A DNA stretch of 64,000 bases from Panopea generosa (Eukaryota; Mollusca; Bivalvia; Adapedonta; Hiatellidae), in contig CM055901.1 in assembly GCA_029582155.1 (NCBI GenBank), positions 43,239,616-43,303,615 of the forward strand. The letters are read 5' to 3'. Under the pieces are notes generated by a model. The model did not search any database, was not told the origin of the DNA, and saw only the letters and a list, made by a program, of their open reading frames with translations. The position numbers and the translations under genes were made by a program. Below, piece after piece: positions 59,066-64,000 of this stretch (its first letter is position 1; each line of letters opens with the position of its first letter).

Positions 59066-62000
59066 CTGCAATAGATAACTACTAAGTCTGGTTTACAAAA
59101 TCAGAAATAACGGACCAAAATTTTATCACGTTTTCTTCGTGTGCTGGTTTATACATAGTTAAGCATTAGCAGTCAATTCTTCCATAAACACTTAAGGGCT
59201 ATTTTTCATATAAAAACATGATTTTTAAAATTCTAGTTGTTTTACATGTCCAGCATCCATGTTTTCTGTTTTCTTGTATGTCACCTACTTCCAGTAAGAT
59301 GATCTACTACTTTCTTTTATTTATCTTAACCATTTTTAGATCTTACTAGATAACTTTCTAAAGATAAATTACAATTTTCCCAAAAAAACAGATCAAAATC
59401 AAGATGGGTTAAATATAGGCATTGAATAAAAAGTGATATGTGTATTCTAGGCTATTTGTATATTTTTTCTTACTAGAGCAAACTTTCAAAACAAAAAAAT
59501 AAATATTTCCAAATCTATACCACAAAAACAGGATGTGTGTATGCGCGTATCAATTAAACTACGCTTGCTCTTAGTTCACAACATGCGCTTAACACGTCAC
59601 GATCTCTCTTACGTGACTAACAAGTACGTTAGTAACAGGGTGAGACTATGACGAACACCAGTATCTTGGCATCAAAGGCAGCTTATCAGGAAAAAATCGT
59701 TACAAATTTCCAAATATTTTTTTTAAATGAATACAAAGCATTTTATTATTATAAATTTTATTATAAGTTTCCAAGACAAACGATATTTTAATCGGAGTGG
59801 TGAATGCATAGTACCACCTTTGGAAACAGGAAGTGCTTCCGTGGCGTAGTCGCATAATAGCGGTTATAAATAATCCTTGTTTCTTCTTCTTTAAAAATGC
59901 GTTTTCCTTATCTTAATGCTCATTTTTTTTTTATTTGAATGGCATTATTGATGTATTTTAAACATTTTGAAAGTACTGTTATGTTTGAATTGTGGATTGA
60001 GAAGGAAATAAAAATATGCTCGGAAATCTTGGTATGAATACATGATTTCGAAAGTTTACTTTCACTTTGTCAACAGTGTAAACACTGAGCAGAAATACAT
60101 CTCTTATATGACATATGACCCCTACTTTTCTCATCTTATTTGGGTAGTGCAGAGATTGACAAACAGTAAAATGTAAGTTTCATTTCTTTCATTTGAGTCT
60201 CTCTATGAATGACAAGCGTTCATTTTTTTTATTATTTACTATAGAATAAAGAACAAAAATCAATGGTGGGGTTATACTGAAACTGTAATGAAATCCCTTT
60301 TCGAAAAATAAATATAAAGCACATTCTGCTTCGCAACCTTCACGTTGCCATTCTGACTATTTCTAAGATAAAACAAATTCAACAATATGTAGTACGTACA
60401 CCAACATGTCGGATCAAATTGAAATCAAAATGTCTCATTTGCGTGACAAATTTATTTTAACGTAACCTGCGTGCAGTTTCAGTATTCTCATTTTGGCATA
60501 TTTAAATAGAATATGGTAATACGGTCTTCGTGGGTATATAAACATGCTATATCAGGAAAATATGTTGTTTTTTTTTGTAAATTTTAATCTGTTTTAAAAA
60601 AAAATCCTGATACACTTCATTTTGGCTATGATTAGATCAATGATTGTGGTCATTATGTGCTAGTTTTGGACATAGAACATGAGGTGTCATTTAATGTCAT
60701 GGTTATGTATCTATAAAGATTTTGGTTTGATTAAGCTTTTCATAAGTAGACTAAAATTATTTGATAGAATTAAGTAATTATATGGACGATTCATGCACTG
60801 GTAGACAAATAAATGTACATCATCCGTATATCTTTGCACTCATATATTAAATCTCTATACCTCTATATAATATAAAGAATAGGATCTAATATCTCTGTAT
60901 AACGTGTATATATAAGTTGGGGAAACACAGAAAGATAAAACAATCTCCACTTATCCGCCATTTTCCCTGTTTTCCCACGTAACAATGTTTACTGTAAATT
61001 GCCAATTACTTTCATCTGAATAAGGATTTTATCTAAATAACAATACTGTAGGCTGTTAATTCCACTTGGTAAAGTTACCAGAATGATTTTTTTCTCATTC
61101 TGCCAGCAGAACTGCAGAATGATAAGATATCATTCTGCTTTTCTGCTGTTGTGCAAAATGGAAATTTGTCTTCTGTTCTGCTAACTTGACCAACTTTGTT
61201 TATTCTAGATAAGAGGGCGTTTACGTGGTTTCGGGGTGGGGTAAAACATCTTTCCGATCAGAACCATACTTTACCACCACGGGCAAGGACACACCAGGTT
61301 AACATTATTAATAAGTTATAAAAATATCATTTCGGATGTGGATAAGGTAATCCTGGTTTAATGTGTTTTTATTAGACTATTATGACAGAATAACTCGTGT
61401 TTGCAAATAACTATTTTTTATATTTTTATCATAAATGGTATTCTTAATTTCCATTGGCCAATTAAAGAAAGCGGATATGTGAATCATATATATCGGTATG
61501 TTGTTCAACTGTTGGATCGGGGAAACAATCATAATTCGGCCACATCAAACATGACAGCAGGTGTTCAGTAAGCGTGATAATGAAGCACACACCCTCTCCA
61601 AACTAGAACGAACCAATTATGTTTTGTCTACTGTTTTAGAGTAAACTGGCGGTTTTCTGCAAAATGAGCGGTGGCTTAGTATATTGTGTCGAGACTTTAT
61701 TGAACTCTTATGTAGAGTCGTTTATTCGTTATTGGATTGAATGATTGATTGGTTTATTCTATACCGTTTCCATCCCAATTTAGTTGAAATGGTGGCGACG
61801 TGCAATATAACAAACGGAAACCCGTGTTGGTTTGTTTCAGCACACGGCGCATTCAAAAGATTCAGAACGTAGATTACTCAATTGAGAGCACGCGTTTGGA
61901 TCTAGACCATTCTATCAAAGTGCGTAAATGAATAAGATATTGAAACCCCGACTATGGCTCACGTAGGCGATATGAATTCACCGAACGGACAGGCTTCGTG

Positions 62001-64000
62001 TCTGTTAAAGTTAATAAGTCAGACAATGGGAAATGTGATATTTGTGTAGTTGTAATACTTTGCATGTGTGTGTGAGTTTTTCTAGCTAGAATCTGCAGTA
62101 AGTCTATCGAGTGTCTTTTTATCATTTTCATCATATAACCGGTTTTACTTTTATCATATTTTATGTTTTATATTCACGAGAGAGACGCTTTTATGTTTCG
62201 ACATGCTAGGCAAGTTGGTGGAACTTGTGGCCGTACCCTTTTGCTTATATGTATGTTAAAAGCATATAATACGTTTATACTAAACTAGGTATGTTGTCCA
62301 TTACCAGAATATTAATATAGATTCAACTATGAGCTCTTATACAGTATAAAAAAATTGTAACGTGTTTACATTTTAAATGCATTTCACAAACTTTAATTCC
62401 CGCAGCAGGAATACAAAACATGCAATGTACTTGAATAAGAGTTCTGCTGTATTCCTTTTTCGTAAATTTCACGACTTTTTTTTTTAAGTGTGTGAAATTT
62501 CACGGGTTTGAACTCTATGACCCGTTTGTCATATTATCCAACAGTCAACCTCGACCCCATCTATAACCACAAATATATATGTTCCCATGGATTTTGTCAC
62601 CGTTCCTTCAATTATTCGTGACCATGTCTATGCGACACTGGAACATGTTATACGTGTTCTCGGTGCACATGTCTCAATGTCAATCGAGTGGCCCTTAAGA
62701 TGGCAGCCAAGAGACGACTTCCCCATCCTTTATTGCCTTGCTTCCAATTTCGCTCCTATGTCAGGCGACTGAACCTTGTGTTTAATGATTCTATATTGCG
62801 TGAAGGGCAGTATATACCATAGCACAATCAATAACAAGAACAATGCCTACTTAAACACATATCTCTAACTTTAAGTGTTAAATGACGCAAACGCTATTGT
62901 TGAACTATATATCTGTGTGGTTGCGGACGTGCACAATTTAAAGTATGCAATGCAAAACGCATGTACAGGGCTTTTCATGCGTCATATTTTTTATTGTTTT
63001 ACTGACTCATCATTGAAAAACGTTTTATTTTCCGGTGATTCTCGGATATTTACGTTATTTGTTAAATAGGTGAACCATTACATTGGCGATTGTTAAGTCT
63101 GCTGCAACAAATGGTGGGCAACTTTATGCTCTTTGGTGTTACAACTCGTTTTTGGCACTGACACCTCTTTTATGGACAACTGATCACTTGGTAGGCTTGA
63201 ACCATTCGTCACAAGCTGCCTGTTTGTGTATAAATGCTCAGTTCTGATCGTCATGTGACGTACAAGTAATACAGAGCATTTTTTTTGTTTTATGTTCTAG
63301 TAAGTATTGCGTTATTCCGCGAACAGGGCATAATGCACAAGTCATTCTGAATAATATTTCAATGTCCCTTTTAATGATTCCACAATCAGCGATTAGCTAC
63401 TTTAAAATGTGACAATAGCCACCTGAACACTTCTTTATATAGTAATGAACAGCTGGTCCTCTTGTGATATCACAATGGGCAATTTATCAATATGTGATGT
63501 TGCAATAAAGATCTAAAACATTAATTAAATATTTATTTTACTGACTCAACTAAAATAAACCTGAGCATCTAAAAGGTACCAAAGATTAACTCAAACTGTC
63601 TCTGTCTCTGTCTCTCTAATTTAGATGTTATAAACGCTTTTTGTGTTTGTTTTTATTTATACTTTCTTAATTACATCTATATAATCATAAATACAATTAT
63701 TTTTCTGGGACACGTTCACGAGTTATTGCAGTTTAATTGAGAACGTCGGACTTTTCTTCAAACATGTGCAAAAATATCATCATTGCACTATTTTTATAAA
63801 TATTTATCTTATGGGACATTAAACATTGTATTTTGTATTTATAAATAGCTCTCTTTATATACTCTAGCACTTAAACATGACAAATTATCTGTTTATTTAT
63901 CAGCAAATGTTATCTCTTTTTTTTCAACACAGAAAAGCTCCGCAGTGATATTCGTATTTTTCGTTTTTCGATAGTTTAATATTTTGATATAAGAGGCCTA
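59066..64000. other. Right-end region without a supportable gene
   Basis: Upstream of the first visible gene B exon. I searched the minus strand for further ectodomain exons and found none with good splice sites and frame. It is AT-rich, with a short TCTCTG tract at 63597-63617 and an AGCAGAA/TTCTGCT-rich stretch near 61090-61180. It may be a long 5' intron of gene B. Confidence 0.45.

Noticed and set aside
62587..62772. 61-codon plus-strand frame with more balanced composition
   Set aside because: No splice context or recognisable domain. A frame of this length is expected by chance in 5 kb of non-coding DNA.

Overview
The window is animal nuclear DNA: AT-rich, gene-sparse, with short exons joined by GT-AG introns. 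A bivalve mollusc is the best inference. The reasons are a receptor tyrosine kinase with MEGF-type EGF repeats, a dispersed repeat with the ACTCACCTGAGC opening often seen in bivalve genomes, tRNA-derived SINEs and very heavy tandem-repeat content. The species cannot be named from sequence alone.

Two split genes were assembled by hand, both on the minus strand. Gene B (about 59065 down to 32468, 5' end probably beyond the right edge) is a single-pass receptor tyrosine kinase. In 17 exons it encodes the end of an unrecognised N-terminal region, seven cysteine-rich EGF-like repeats, a transmembrane helix, a complete kinase domain with all catalytic motifs, and an 18-residue tail with YINI and YMNM docking sites. 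The visible reading frame is 725 residues and every junction is phase-consistent. The kinase C-lobe resembles the Tie family. Gene A (about 19592 or 16866 down to 2249) is a predicted 436-residue, mostly helical intracellular protein in 10-11 small phase-consistent exons. I do not recognise its family. An AATAAA signal lies about 140 bp after its stop.

The rest is dominated by repeats. Seven tandem satellite arrays with monomers of 44, 69, 93, 54, 46-47, 22 and 60 bp, plus three large trinucleotide microsatellites, cover roughly a third of the window. The 69-bp array falls in the proposed first intron of gene A. The 44-bp array lies past gene A's 3' end and the 93-bp array lies between the genes. 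The 54-bp array sits in the kinase intron, about 12 bp from the splice acceptor of the HRD/DFG exon. The 46-47, 22 and 60-bp arrays share the 11.5-kb intron between the first two EGF exons. Several arrays show higher-order repeat structure.

Dispersed elements include a 175-185 bp TA-flanked MITE family (four copies), a TIR-bounded element nested in a 1.83-kb tandem duplication between two TAG microsatellites, a separate 146-bp MITE, several tRNA-derived SINEs and a near-perfect 31-bp-arm hairpin in an intron of gene A.

Many long open frames here, up to about 660 codons, are artefacts of stop-free satellite monomers. I see no prokaryote-like operon, CRISPR array, rRNA or convincing functional tRNA. 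The most noteworthy points are the satellite invasion of a receptor kinase gene, the array touching a kinase splice site, and the unrecognised gene A.
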